Assembly (NCBI RefSeq): GCF_029543245.1
Contig: NZ_JARQWV010000006.1
Location: forward strand, 124,001-188,000
Direction: 5' to 3'
From: Caulobacter endophyticus
GTDB lineage: Bacteria > Pseudomonadota > Alphaproteobacteria > Caulobacterales > Caulobacteraceae
Length of the DNA: 64,000 nucleotides
Both the position numbers and the translations under genes were made by a program. A model generated the notes under the pieces. The model did no database searches. It was not told the DNA's origin and worked only from the letters and a program-made list of their open reading frames with translations. Shown in pieces: positions 53,307-61,709 of this stretch (position 1 is its first letter; each line of letters opens with the position of its first letter).

Positions 53307-54809
53307 TTAAGCCGCGCGCTTGACGCCGGCGGTCGCCAGGACCGGCAGGCCAAGCGTGCGCGAGGCCGAGGCCGGCGTCTGCAAGCCCGGACGCAGCAGC
53401 ATCCGCACTAGGCCCGCGCAGGCGGCGGTGAAGGCGGCGAACAGGAAGGCCAGCACGACCACCGGCTTCTGAAGGCTCTTGCCCTGCGACGGCGCGACGG
53501 CGCGCTGGACGATGCGGATGTTGTCGCTGCTCTCGGCCGACATCTGCCGCTGGGCCTCGTCCTGCTGTTCCTTGACGGTGAAGTCGCGGACATTGGCCGA
53601 CAGCACGTCGCGGTCGCGGGTCAGCTGGTTGAACTGCGGCTCCAGCTGCGACAGGCGCAGCAGGCGCTCGTTCACTTCCTGCACCTGCATGGCGTAGGCG
53701 CCTTGCGACTGGCGCAGGGCGGCGACTTCCGCCGACAGGTCGTTGCGGGTCGATTGCAGGGTCTGCCAGATCGGGTTGGGGCCGCTGCGGCGCGCGCCTT
53801 CGCCATTGGTGCGACCACTGGCCACGCCCTGTTCCAGCTGGGCGATCTGGGCGTCGATGTCGCGCACCGGCTGGGCGTTGGGCAGATAGCGGGCCAGCAG
53901 CCCCTCGCGGTCGAGCTTAAGCTGAGCCAGCTTGCTCGAAGCCGACATGTCCTGGTCGCGATAGAGCACCGCTTCGGACGGCGTGCGGGACAGCTCGGCC
54001 TGAACGGCGGCCAGGCGCCCCTGGCGGTCCTGGAGCTGGGCGTCGATCGAATACTTCTGCGCCTCGACCTGGGCCTGCAGCTGGGTCAGGGCCGTCTTCT
54101 GGGCGGTGAAGTCGCCGATGTCGTTGGTCTGCAGGAAGGCCTGATAGGCGGTGTCCGTCTCGGCCAGGCGCTGCTCGAAGCTGTCGCGCTGGCGGGCCAG
54201 CACCTTGTCGTCGTCGTTGATCAGCAGGCTGCGGCGATAGATCAGGTACTCTTCCAGCAGGGTGTTGAGCACCTTCTCGGCCGTTTCCGAATCCTGATGC
54301 TGGTACGACAGGCGGATGATCGAATTGTCGGGCGCGGTCTCGATCTTCAGGCTGCGGCCGACGCTGTCGCGCCCCTGGGCGATCATCTTGCGCTTCTGCT
54401 CGGGATTGGCGGCGGCGTACTTGGCGGCGGCGTCCGGGAACACGGTGGCGAAGCCCAGCTTGCGGATCACCCGCTCGCGCAGCTCGCCGCTGCCCAGGAT
54501 CTCGCTTTCCGACTGGATCACCTGGTCGACGTCTGGCACCGCGCCGCGGGCGGCGTCGCCGGCGCGCGGCTCGTAGACATATTCCTGGCCCAGGCGCACG
54601 AAGAGGCTGGAATTGGCGGTGTAGGTCTTCTTCAGGGTCGTGGCGAAGGCCACGCCCAGCACCATGATGACGGCGAACACCGCCAGCATCAGCCAGCGTT
54701 CACGCCACAGCAGGGTGATGAAGTCGGTCGGCGCATAGCGAGCCCGCGCCGCCCAGTCGCGTCGCGACGGCGGGTCGTGCGGCACGCTTGTCCAGGCGCT
54801 CGTCGACAT
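53307..54809 (-). CDS. hfsA: holdfast polysaccharide co-polymerase, Wzc-like without kinase domain
   Basis: A 500-residue chain-length/export protein. Membrane helices flank a long periplasmic coiled coil: first LMLAVFAVIMVLGVAFATTL, last VVVLAFLFAAFTAACAGLV. The Wzz domain (FITLLWRERW, TANSSLFVRLGQEY) is N-terminal, and coiled parts include EEYLIYRRSLLINDDDK and AEVAALRQSQGAYAMQVQEVN. The kinase part is the separate gene hfsB. The ATG at 54809 is chosen over a start nine codons upstream because it opens closer to the Wzz domain. The gene is divergent from hfsD, with a candidate CtrA site between. Confidence 0.88.
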   Translation of the reverse strand: MSTSAWTSVPHDPPSRRDWAARARYAPTDFITLLWRERWLMLAVFAVIMVLGVAFATTLKKTYTANSSLFVRLGQEYVYEPRAGDAARGAVPDVDQVIQSESEILGSGELRERVIRKLGFATVFPDAAAKYAAANPEQKRKMIAQGRDSVGRSLKIETAPDNSIIRLSYQHQDSETAEKVLNTLLEEYLIYRRSLLINDDDKVLARQRDSFEQRLAETDTAYQAFLQTNDIGDFTAQKTALTQLQAQVEAQKYSIDAQLQDRQGRLAAVQAELSRTPSEAVLYRDQDMSASSKLAQLKLDREGLLARYLPNAQPVRDIDAQIAQLEQGVASGRTNGEGARRSGPNPIWQTLQSTRNDLSAEVAALRQSQGAYAMQVQEVNERLLRLSQLEPQFNQLTRDRDVLSANVRDFTVKEQQDEAQRQMSAESSDNIRIVQRAVAPSQGKSLQKPVVVLAFLFAAFTAACAGLVRMLLRPGLQTPASASRTLGLPVLATAGVKRAA

Positions 54810-54857
54810 GCGAATCCAATGGGTCCAAACTTCCACACGACCCTGGGGCTTCCGGAC

Positions 54858-54872
54858 TTAAGGTTTGGTTAC
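54858..54872. promoter_or_regulatory. candidate CtrA binding site between hfsA and hfsD
   Basis: TTAA-GGTTTGG-TTAC matches the CtrA consensus TTAA-N7-TTAA at seven of eight positions. It lies 24 bases upstream of the hfsD ATG and about 50 bases upstream of hfsA. A CcrM methylation site (GAATC, 54812-54816) lies next to the hfsA start. Both elements would tie holdfast genes to the cell cycle; binding is not shown here. Confidence 0.55.
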
Positions 54873-54895
54873 CTATGTTTGGTAAGAGTCGTCGC

Positions 54896-55636
54896 ATGGA
54901 TCGGCGCATCGCTCTCTCCACCGCCCTGACCCTGGCGCTCGCTAGCGCCGGTCTCTCGGCCTGCGGCCATGTCGACGGCGAGCCGCTGACGCCCGCCCCG
55001 CGGCCCACCGGCCAGTTCCCCAACATCGGTTACGCCGACTGGAGCGAGAGCGAACCCGCCTACCGGTTCTATCCGGGTGACGAGCTGGAGGTGACCGTAC
55101 CTTCAGCCACGGAGCTTAATAAGTCGGTGGTGGTGCAGCCCGACGGCCGCGTCGCTTTGCCGCTGGTCGGACCGGTGATGGCGGCCGACCGCACGATCGA
55201 GGAACTGGAAGCCTCGCTGACCCAGGCCTACGGCCAGCAGCTGCTGCGCCCGCAGGTGCAGGTGGCGGTGAAGGCGACGGCCCCGCTGAAGGTGTTCGTC
55301 GGCGGCGAGGTCGGCAATCCCGGCGTGTACGACATGGCCGGCGACGGCGACGCCCTGCGGGCCGTGATCCAGGCCGGGGGCTTCAAGAGCTCGTCCAAGC
55401 GCAGCCAGGTGATCATCATCCGGCGCGGCCCCGACGGGCGGGCCATGATGCGGACGGCGGATCTTCTGAAGGGTCTGACCGACCCCCGCGGCGCGGACCT
55501 GGTGCCGCTTCGCCGCTTCGACATCGTCTACGTGCCGCGCAGCGGGGCGGCGGAGACGGGCCTGTTCATGCAGCAGTACTTCCGAGACCTGCTGCCGATC
55601 AGCTTCAGCTACGCCATCAACGGCTTCAGCAACTGA
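54896..55636 (+). CDS. hfsD: holdfast polysaccharide outer membrane exporter, Wza-like lipoprotein
   Basis: A 246-residue lipoprotein. The signal ALTLALASAGLSACG puts lipidation at C23. The polysaccharide export domain (YRFYPGDELEVTVPSATELN, VVQPDGRVALPLVGPV) is followed by a SLBB domain (PLKVFVGGEVGNPGVYDM, LRAVIQAGGF). HfsD forms the outer membrane channel for the holdfast polymer. ATG 54896 is preferred because the ATG at 54875 lies in what may be a promoter -10 region (CTATGTT). Confidence 0.9.
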   Translation: MDRRIALSTALTLALASAGLSACGHVDGEPLTPAPRPTGQFPNIGYADWSESEPAYRFYPGDELEVTVPSATELNKSVVVQPDGRVALPLVGPVMAADRTIEELEASLTQAYGQQLLRPQVQVAVKATAPLKVFVGGEVGNPGVYDMAGDGDALRAVIQAGGFKSSSKRSQVIIIRRGPDGRAMMRTADLLKGLTDPRGADLVPLRRFDIVYVPRSGAAETGLFMQQYFRDLLPISFSYAINGFSN

Positions 55637-55675
55637 GCTGGAAAGTCACGGCCGGATCCAGAGAGCGTCCGGCCC

Positions 55676-55709
55676 GAAAGTAGAAACGGCTGAACCGTGG
55701 TTCAGCCGT
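55676..55709 (-). terminator. Rho-independent terminator of the Sel1-like gene
   Basis: On the minus strand the 10-bp stem ACGGCTGAAC / GTTCAGCCGT with loop CACG is followed by TTCTACTTTC. The hairpin overlaps the last codons and stop of the Sel1-like gene, which is unusual. Confidence 0.65.
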
Positions 55710-55980
55710 GAGCCAGCCATTGGCGCGCCTGGCGCTGGGCTTCGGCGACGTCTTCGCTGGCCATCTCTTGCGACAGTTCCTTGCGATAGACCTTGGCCTC
55801 GACCGAACCGCGCATGGCGGCCAGGTTGAACAGCATGTGGGCCGAGACGTAGTCCAGCGGCGCGCCGCCCTGACCGGTCGAATACAGCATGCCCATGCGG
55901 AACAGTTCGTCGCCGCTCGAATCGGCGGTCGGCAGCGGCAAGCCCATCACGGCGGCGGGCGGTTCGATGCTCATCATCAT
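55702..55980 (-). CDS. small Sel1/TPR-like protein
   Basis: A 92-residue protein. The segment LFRMGMLYSTGQGGAPLDYVSAHMLFNLAAMRGSVEAKVYRKEL matches one and a half Sel1-type repeats (A-x-GM-Y-G-G), which bind proteins. There is no signal peptide. The start is the first of three consecutive ATGs at 55980; any of the three is possible. It converges on hfsD and lies near the holdfast locus, but a link to it is only inferred from position. Confidence 0.75.
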   Translation of the reverse strand: MMMSIEPPAAVMGLPLPTADSSGDELFRMGMLYSTGQGGAPLDYVSAHMLFNLAAMRGSVEAKVYRKELSQEMASEDVAEAQRQARQWLAHG

Positions 55981-56154
55981 GACTTCAATTCCCCAGTCCT
56001 TCCGGCTGGTCCCCAGTGGTCCAGCTCGGCCATGAACACAGAGAAAACCTTGCTCGCTGAACATATAGTTAAGCGCGCAGAGATCATGAATCGAGGCGCG
56101 ACAACACGCCTCGTTCACTGAAGTAACACCCGATGAACACGGGTATACGGGTGG

Positions 56155-56880
56155 TTAACGGGCCCGCTGGCCGAACAGAACCTTGCGCGCCTCTTCGGCA
56201 GCTTTTCCGGACGCTTGCAAGCCGCTGGAACGCAGCTCTGCGCCCAGTTTGAAGCCCTTTTGCACGGCCTCGCGCCCGTTCACCCGCTCGAACCACGCCT
56301 TGATGTTCGGGAACTCCTCGATCTGGATTCCCTGGTTCTTCCACGGCACGACCCACGGCCAGATGGCGAAGTCGGCGATGGACAATTGGCCGCAGACGAA
56401 ATCCCTGCCCGCCAGCTGCTTTTCCAGCACGCCGTAAAGGCGGTGGGTCTCGTTGGTGTAGCGGATCGCCCCGTAGGCCAACTGGCGCTGATCGGCGATG
56501 ATCGCCCCGGCGTACTGCCGGAAGTGGTGTGTCTGGCCGGCCATGGGCCCCAGACCGCCCATCTGCCACATCACCCACTGGTCGATGTTCACCCGGTCGC
56601 GCTCGCCCTGGCCGTAGAACTGGCCGGTCTTGCGGCCCAGGTACTGGAGGATAGCCCCGGACTCGAAGACCGAGATCGGCTGGCCATCGGGCCCGTCCGG
56701 ATCGACGATGGCCGGCATGCGGTTGTTGGGGCTGATGGCCAGGAACTCCGGCTTGAACTGCTCGCCCGTGCCGATGTTCACCGGGATCATCTCGTAGGGC
56801 AGCCCCATCTCCTCCAGCGCGATGGAGATCTTCCAGCCGTTGGGCGTGGGCCAATAGTGCAGCTCGATCGGACTGGTCAT
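56155..56880 (-). CDS. glutathione S-transferase, Ure2/YfcG-like
   Basis: A 241-residue GST. The thioredoxin-like domain is seen in IELHYWPTPNGWKISIALEEMGL, with the cis-proline region NNRMPAIVDPDG and ESGAILQYLGRK, which binds the gamma-glutamyl part. The helical domain contains YGVLEKQLAGRDFVCGQLSIADFAIWPWV. The pattern (TPNGWK, NIGTGEQFKPEFLAISPNNRMPAI) fits the nu/Ure2-type proteins that act on disulfides or peroxides. GGGAG precedes the ATG at 56880 by about nine bases. Confidence 0.93.
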   Translation of the reverse strand: MTSPIELHYWPTPNGWKISIALEEMGLPYEMIPVNIGTGEQFKPEFLAISPNNRMPAIVDPDGPDGQPISVFESGAILQYLGRKTGQFYGQGERDRVNIDQWVMWQMGGLGPMAGQTHHFRQYAGAIIADQRQLAYGAIRYTNETHRLYGVLEKQLAGRDFVCGQLSIADFAIWPWVVPWKNQGIQIEEFPNIKAWFERVNGREAVQKGFKLGAELRSSGLQASGKAAEEARKVLFGQRAR

Positions 56881-57061
56881 GCACGCGACTCCCTGATGTC
56901 GGTCTTGGTGACAGGGAACATGGCCATCCGTGCGCGCGACGCCAACATCCATCCTGACATGACCGTTCAGCGACGGTTCAGGCGCCGGGGATCAATCTTG
57001 TTTCCAAGGTCGAGGGATAAGGCCGCCTCCAGGCGACCGCTGACCACAAGGAGACGTACAC

Positions 57062-57562
57062 ATGAAACGTCTGTTGCTCACCATCGCCGCCGTGGCCTCG
57101 GTCGCGGGCCCGATGGCCGCCGCCGCCACGGACGCTTCGGCTCAAGGCCGCGGCCACCACGAGGATCGCTGGGATCGTCGTGACGACCGCCGCGGCGACC
57201 GCTGGGATCGTCACGATGATCGCCGTGACGGCCGCTGGGATCGCCGTGACGACCGTCGCTACGACCGCCACAGCCGCTGGGACGACCGCCGCTACAACGG
57301 CTACTACTACCGCGACCGCTGGCACTACGGCGCTCCGCCGGCCCACTACTACGGCCGTCCGGACTATCGCCCGGGCTACACCGCCTGGCGCCGCGGCGGC
57401 TATCTGCCGCCCTACTATCGCGGCGGCGGCTACGTCGTGCACGACTACGGCCGCTATCGCCTGCGCCCGCCGCCCCGCGGCTACTACTGGTACCGCGCCG
57501 GCAACGACTACGTGCTGGCCGCCATCGCCACCGGTCTGATCTTCGAGATCATCAACAACTAG
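57062..57562 (+). CDS. RcnB-family periplasmic protein with Asp/Arg repeats
   Basis: A 166-residue exported protein. The signal peptide is RLLLTIAAVASVAGPMAAAA. Residues about 34-78 repeat the unit DRWDRRDDRR-x-x with small changes (WDRRDDRRGD, WDRHDDRRDG, WDRRDDRRYD). The Tyr/Pro/Gly-rich middle leads to a C-terminal RcnB-type domain (YVVHDYGRYRLRPPPRGYYWYRAGNDYVLAAIATGLI). E. coli RcnB is a periplasmic nickel/cobalt homeostasis factor; here the role may be general envelope protection. A terminator follows. Confidence 0.85.
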   Translation: MKRLLLTIAAVASVAGPMAAAATDASAQGRGHHEDRWDRRDDRRGDRWDRHDDRRDGRWDRRDDRRYDRHSRWDDRRYNGYYYRDRWHYGAPPAHYYGRPDYRPGYTAWRRGGYLPPYYRGGGYVVHDYGRYRLRPPPRGYYWYRAGNDYVLAAIATGLIFEIINN

Positions 57563-57597
57563 ATCATCGGCATTTCGCCGGTATCTGAGAAGTCTTG

Positions 57598-57633
57598 CGG
57601 CGCCCCGGGAACTCCACCTGGGGCGCCGTTTTT
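57598..57633 (+). terminator. Rho-independent terminator of the RcnB-like gene
   Basis: Stem CGGCGCCCC / GGGGCGCCG with a 13-base loop, followed by TTTTT; 36 bases after the stop codon. Confidence 0.85.
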
Positions 57634-57765
57634 GCGCCACGCTCGCCGCGCGCGCGCCACGCATCGGGCCGCAAAGCCCGATTGTCGGGTCATTTCGGCC
57701 GTATCCGGTCGCCAGCGTAGGCCTCGCGTCACAGTCCGACGCAGCAGACACGAAGGCGCTTACCG

Positions 57766-58155
57766 ATGAAGAGCTTGCGCATCTCCGCCGCCGTCCTCGC
57801 CCTCGCCGCCGCCGGCTATGCCGGTTCGGCCCTGGCCCAGCAGGCCCCGGCCGATCCCTCCGCCCAGACCACCCCGCCTTCGTCCAGCAGCAGCTGGGGC
57901 TCGTCGACCACGACGACCGACCCGTCGGCCTCGACCACCGCCCCGGCGACCACCGACAGCACCGCTCCGCAGGCCGACAGCGCCGCCAGCGCGGGCGAGC
58001 CGACCTCGGCCACGGCCCCGGGCGAGACCTCGACCACCACGGCCCCGGCCGCCGAGGACGCCGCCAAGCCCGACAAGAAGTCCAAGAAGCACAAGAAGCA
58101 CGCCGACGACCCGGCCGCGTCGTCGTCCGCGCAGGACCCGACCACGCCGCAGTAG
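57766..58155 (+). CDS. low-complexity secreted protein
   Basis: A 129-residue exported protein. The signal peptide LRISAAVLALAAAGYAGSALAQ is followed by Thr/Ser/Ala/Pro/Asp-rich sequence (SSSSSWGSSTTTTDPSASTT) and a basic cluster KPDKKSKKHKKH near the end. It has no folded domain and no family I recognise. It is bounded by terminators on both sides, so it is transcribed alone. The basic cluster could bind DNA, phosphate or anionic polymer in the envelope; this is a guess. Confidence 0.7.
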   Translation: MKSLRISAAVLALAAAGYAGSALAQQAPADPSAQTTPPSSSSSWGSSTTTTDPSASTTAPATTDSTAPQADSAASAGEPTSATAPGETSTTTAPAAEDAAKPDKKSKKHKKHADDPAASSSAQDPTTPQ

Positions 58156-58188
58156 ACGCGTCCCTGTTCGAGTCCCTTCCGAAAAGAG

Positions 58189-58220
58189 AAGGGCCCGCCG
58201 CTTTCGCGACGGGCCCTTTT
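58189..58220 (+). terminator. Rho-independent terminator of the low-complexity gene
   Basis: Stem AAGGGCCCG / CGGGCCCTT with a 12-base loop, followed by TT; 34 bases after the stop codon. Confidence 0.8.
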
Positions 58221-58231
58221 CCTTGTTCACC

Positions 58232-58270
58232 AAACTCCTCCCCCATAGCGAAGCGTGCGGGGGAGGAACC
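58232..58270. repeat. short family A palindrome beside gatB
   Basis: CTCCTCCCCCAT and GGGGGAGGA face each other across AGCGAAGCGTGC. It lies just before the gatB stop, like a minimal version of the larger elements. Confidence 0.55.
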
Positions 58271-58274
58271 CCAA

Positions 58275-59771
58275 TCAGAGACCCAGCTTGGCCTTCAGCA
58301 GGTCGTTGACCGTGCCCGGGTTGGCCTTGCCGCCGGTGGCCTTCATGACCTGGCCGACGAACCAGCCGATGGCCTGGGGCTTGTCCTTCACGGCCGCGGC
58401 CTTGTCGGGGTTGGCGCCGATCAGCTCGTCGATCGCCGCCTCGATGGCGCCGGTGTCGTTGATCTGCACTAGGCCCCGCTTCTCGACGATCTCCGCAGGA
58501 CGGCCTTCGCCGGCCCACATGTGCTCGAACACTTCCTTGGCGATCTTCGAGCTGATCGTGCCGTTCTCGATCAGCTCGACCAGCTGGGCGATGTCCGACG
58601 AGGGCAGCGGCGAGTCCGGGAACGCCGTGCCGGCGGCCGACAGCTTGGCCAGCAGCTCGTTCGTCACCCAGTTGGCCACCAGCTTGGCGTCGCGACCCTT
58701 GGCGGCGGCTTCGAAGTAGTCGGCGCGCTCGGCGTCGATGATCAGCACGCCGGCGTCGTAGGCCGAGAGGCCGTACTCGCTCTGCAGGCGCGCCTTCTTG
58801 GCGTCCGGCAGCTCCGGCAGCGTGGTCTCGATCTCCTTCACCCAGGCCGGGTCCAGCACCAGCGGCAGCAGGTCCGGATCGGGGAAGTAGCGGTAGTCGT
58901 GCGCCTCTTCCTTCGAACGCATCGAGCGGGTCTCGCCCTTGGTCGGGTCGAACAGGCGGGTCTCCTGGTCGATCACGCCGCCGTCTTCCAGGATCTCGAT
59001 CTGGCGACGGGCTTCGTACTCGATCGCCTGCTGGATGTAGCGATACGAGTTGACGTTCTTGATCTCGCAGCGCGTGCCCAGGTGCTTGAAGCTGCCGGTC
59101 TCGCGGAACTTCTCGTAGTCGCCCGGACGGCAGACCGACACGTTGACGTCGGCGCGAAGGTTCCCCTTCTCCATGTCGCCGTCGCAGGTGCCCAGATAGA
59201 CCAGGATCGTCCGCAGCTTCTTCACGTAAGCGGCGGCCTCTTCCGAGGTGCGCATGTCGGGCTTGGAGACGATCTCCATCAGCGCCGTGCCCGCGCGGTT
59301 CAGGTCCACATAGGTGGCGTTCGGGTCCTGGTCGTGCAGCGACTTGCCGGCGTCCTGTTCCAGGTGCAGGCGCTCGATGCGCACGTCGAAGGTCGTGCCG
59401 TCGTCGCGCTCGACCACCACCACGCCCTCGCCGACGATCGGCTGGTCGAACTGGCTGATCTGATAGCCCTGCGGCAGGTCGGGATAGAAGTAGTTCTTGC
59501 GGTCGAAGCGGCTCTTCAGGTTGATCTGCGCCTTCAGGCCCAGGCCCGTCTTCACCGCCTGCTCGACGCAGAAGCGGTTCAGCACCGGCAGCATGCCCGG
59601 CATGGCCGCGTCCACGAGGCTGACCTGCTCGTTGGGACCGGCGCCGAAGCCGACGGCGGCGCCCGAGAACAGCTTGGACTTGCTGGCCACCTGGGCGTGA
59701 ACCTCGAGGCCCAGCACAATTTCCCAGTCGCCGGTGCGACCCTTGATCGTCTTGGAAGCAGCTTCGGTCAT
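58275..59771 (-). CDS. gatB: aspartyl/glutamyl-tRNA amidotransferase subunit B
   Basis: A 498-residue GatB, the kinase/transamidation subunit that turns Glu-tRNA(Gln) and Asp-tRNA(Asn) into their amide forms. Family parts are [56 protein letters not shown] and the C-terminal YqeY-like domain ([24 protein letters not shown]). gatC and gatA are not adjacent. It is divergent from the foreign-looking genes that follow. Confidence 0.96.
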   Translation of the reverse strand: MTEAASKTIKGRTGDWEIVLGLEVHAQVASKSKLFSGAAVGFGAGPNEQVSLVDAAMPGMLPVLNRFCVEQAVKTGLGLKAQINLKSRFDRKNYFYPDLPQGYQISQFDQPIVGEGVVVVERDDGTTFDVRIERLHLEQDAGKSLHDQDPNATYVDLNRAGTALMEIVSKPDMRTSEEAAAYVKKLRTILVYLGTCDGDMEKGNLRADVNVSVCRPGDYEKFRETGSFKHLGTRCEIKNVNSYRYIQQAIEYEARRQIEILEDGGVIDQETRLFDPTKGETRSMRSKEEAHDYRYFPDPDLLPLVLDPAWVKEIETTLPELPDAKKARLQSEYGLSAYDAGVLIIDAERADYFEAAAKGRDAKLVANWVTNELLAKLSAAGTAFPDSPLPSSDIAQLVELIENGTISSKIAKEVFEHMWAGEGRPAEIVEKRGLVQINDTGAIEAAIDELIGANPDKAAAVKDKPQAIGWFVGQVMKATGGKANPGTVNDLLKAKLGL

Positions 59772-60118
59772 GTCTCTTGTCCTCCCTCCGTCGCCGGAAG
59801 GCCGGTTAGCGCGGGCGGCGAAGCAGGCCTCGCCGTGTCAGGGTTCCTCATGCACCGTGGGGGTCGGGGAGCGCAAGGCTGGCGGGGTGGTTTGTTGAGG
59901 GGGAAGTAGGCGTTGGAAACTTCGCTCCGGCCTCATGTGATTTCGCCCTATCGAGAGAAACCGCAGACTGCACCTCCAATCCCCGACAGAGGGTGACGGC
60001 AACAGATAGCCAGCCAAGACGACATAAACCGAGCACAATGGCGATACTTGCTACAAAGTTGTGGAATTCTAGGCAGAGTTGCGCTTTCACAAGCACACCT
60101 CGGGGGGACGCTGCTGAA
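59772..60118. other. intergenic region between gatB and the A/T-richer gene pair
   Basis: This 347-base stretch holds the gatB promoter and, from about 59940, becomes visibly richer in A and T. It shows no tRNA, repeat or transposon end. An open frame starting at 59993 exists, but its first 42 codons look non-coding, so the gene is taken to start at 60119. Confidence 0.55.
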
Positions 60119-61066
60119 ATGATTCCAGAAATTTCCGAATTCTCGTACGGCTTCGCGCTGACCAATGAGCTCGTTCGATGGGCGGAACTTTCGGTAGCTC
60201 CGATCTTTCCGAGTCTCATCGAAGAAGGCGGCCCTGGCGGCGGATACGACGTTAAACTTGATCGTCCCGGCGCACCACTCTTCCTACAATTCAAACGATC
60301 GGAATGCATGACTCGCCGTTCGGCCCGCGAGTGGAAGCTTGTGGACGACCTCGGGGGGCGACTTGGGGTGCCCTTCTATCGATTTCCCGTCACGCAATCG
60401 CTGAAATCAGATCAGCACGAACTTCTCCTGGCACTCGACACGCCCCCCAATCTCGTCTTTTACGCTGCACCACGATTTCACGAACTCAGTGAGATCAATC
60501 GGGCGTGGCAGGACGCAGCGGTAAGCGCACGGTCTGTTTTTGTCGCACCGTCCGAGATCGGATCGCTCGATGATGAACGCCACAATGTAGCTTTTGACGC
60601 AGCCCGAACCTGGATTTGCTCTGAACCACGGGAAATTCGCGCATTAACGAGCAGAGATTTACTCGAAAAAATAAAGACCGCCCTGAATCATGACGACCGA
60701 CCTCTTCGGGAAACCCTACCCGAGTTATCTGAGCGCCTCCAAAGAGCCGAAGTCCAAGGCCGAGAACGGGCCGAGGCCAAACGTCGCGCCTACGAGCGCC
60801 GACAAATGGAATTGGCCGCGCAGAAGGTGGAATTGTCGGTGGAGGCGGCGCCCATGGAGAGAGGCGACTTCCTTCGCTCGGTAAGTCGATCGCTGATCCA
60901 AACGTCGATCGACCTCGAGGCCCTTGAAGCACCAGAACCGACACCACCGACAACTCGCCCTATGGAAGAAATTAGCCCGGAACGGCGCACGCTGAGCCGC
61001 TTGGCCGATCAAGCAGCCAGGGTCTTCGACTCTCAACTAGTTCTCGTCCAGCCTCGAGACGAATAA
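60119..61066 (+). CDS. hypothetical protein with PD-(D/E)xK-like nuclease motif
   Basis: A 315-residue protein not assigned to a named family. The N-terminal part has the order E18 (TNELVRWAEL), D44 (GGGYDVKL) and Q57-F58-K59 (PLFLQFKRSE), the pattern of PD-(D/E)xK nucleases of the Q-x-K type. A second conserved-looking block reads DQHELLLAL, VFYAAPRF and FVAPSEIG. Residues about 200-245 form a charged coiled coil (LSERLQRAEVQGRERAEAKR). Codon use and base content differ from neighbours (many A- or T-ending codons), suggesting transfer. The start at ATG 60119 is preferred; 59993 is the earliest possible. The HEPN gene follows after 40 bases. Confidence 0.65.
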   Translation: MIPEISEFSYGFALTNELVRWAELSVAPIFPSLIEEGGPGGGYDVKLDRPGAPLFLQFKRSECMTRRSAREWKLVDDLGGRLGVPFYRFPVTQSLKSDQHELLLALDTPPNLVFYAAPRFHELSEINRAWQDAAVSARSVFVAPSEIGSLDDERHNVAFDAARTWICSEPREIRALTSRDLLEKIKTALNHDDRPLRETLPELSERLQRAEVQGRERAEAKRRAYERRQMELAAQKVELSVEAAPMERGDFLRSVSRSLIQTSIDLEALEAPEPTPPTTRPMEEISPERRTLSRLADQAARVFDSQLVLVQPRDE

Positions 61067-61106
61067 AGATCGCAGTCGCGCAAGTTCGCAGAGATTGATT
61101 AAAGTG

Positions 61107-61604
61107 ATGTATGAACATTGGCTCTCGGAGCGAGTGCCCAGATATAGGCAGCTCTCTACAGCAGAACGGGAGGCTGTCGCTGGCTTCCTGCACTTCTGGC
61201 CTCTCTTCGAAGGCCTTGTGCTCGACGGCTCAGCGAGCCCAGGCAAGCTTTGCGATCTGGCCGAACGGGGTGGTGAAAATCTGGGCTGGTCTCAAGCCGT
61301 TAGAGAGGCTTTGGCCCATTATCAACAACGCTATTTTCCCAACAGGGAGGCGGCGGCACGCTTTGAGTCCCTGCGCTTTCGCCGGCACGATCGACGAGAC
61401 CTCGTCGTCGCAGTGATGAGCCAAGAGGTTCGAGACCCCGCTTCCTGCACGGCTGCTGTACTTCTCATCCTCTATCGTCTGCGAAACAATCTTTTTCATG
61501 GAGAGAAGTGGCACTACGGTCTTGAGGGCCAGCAAGCTAATTTCGACCATGCCAACCAAGTGTTGATCGAGCTCTTGGAGCATTTTTCAAGCCTGCGCCC
61601 CTGA
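61107..61604 (+). CDS. hypothetical protein with HEPN-like R-x4-H motif
   Basis: A 165-residue, all-helical protein. Residues 126-131 read RNNLFH within LYRLRNNLFHGEKW, the R-x4-H motif seen in HEPN ribonucleases of toxin and defence systems. Upstream helices (STAEREAVAGFLHFWPLFEGLVL, WSQAVREALAHYQQRYF) fit the HEPN bundle. It lies 40 bases downstream of the PD-(D/E)xK-like gene on the same strand, with similar A/T-rich codon use, so the two are probably one transcript. The ATG at 61107 is chosen; TTG at 61095 and GTG at 61104 are in frame. Confidence 0.65.
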   Translation: MYEHWLSERVPRYRQLSTAEREAVAGFLHFWPLFEGLVLDGSASPGKLCDLAERGGENLGWSQAVREALAHYQQRYFPNREAAARFESLRFRRHDRRDLVVAVMSQEVRDPASCTAAVLLILYRLRNNLFHGEKWHYGLEGQQANFDHANQVLIELLEHFSSLRP

Positions 61605-61709
61605 GTGTTGCTCGGCACTGCCCCGAATTCGCCAGAACTAAGGTCAGCGGAACGGCAGCGCGACGCGTGCTCGGCTGCCGATATTAGCGCTCATGGTCAT
61701 CAGCCCCCC

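Noticed and set aside
59993..60118. Longer N-terminus for the PD-(D/E)xK-like protein
   Set aside because: The 42 extra residues look non-coding and lack hydrophobic or domain pattern; kept only as an alternative start.
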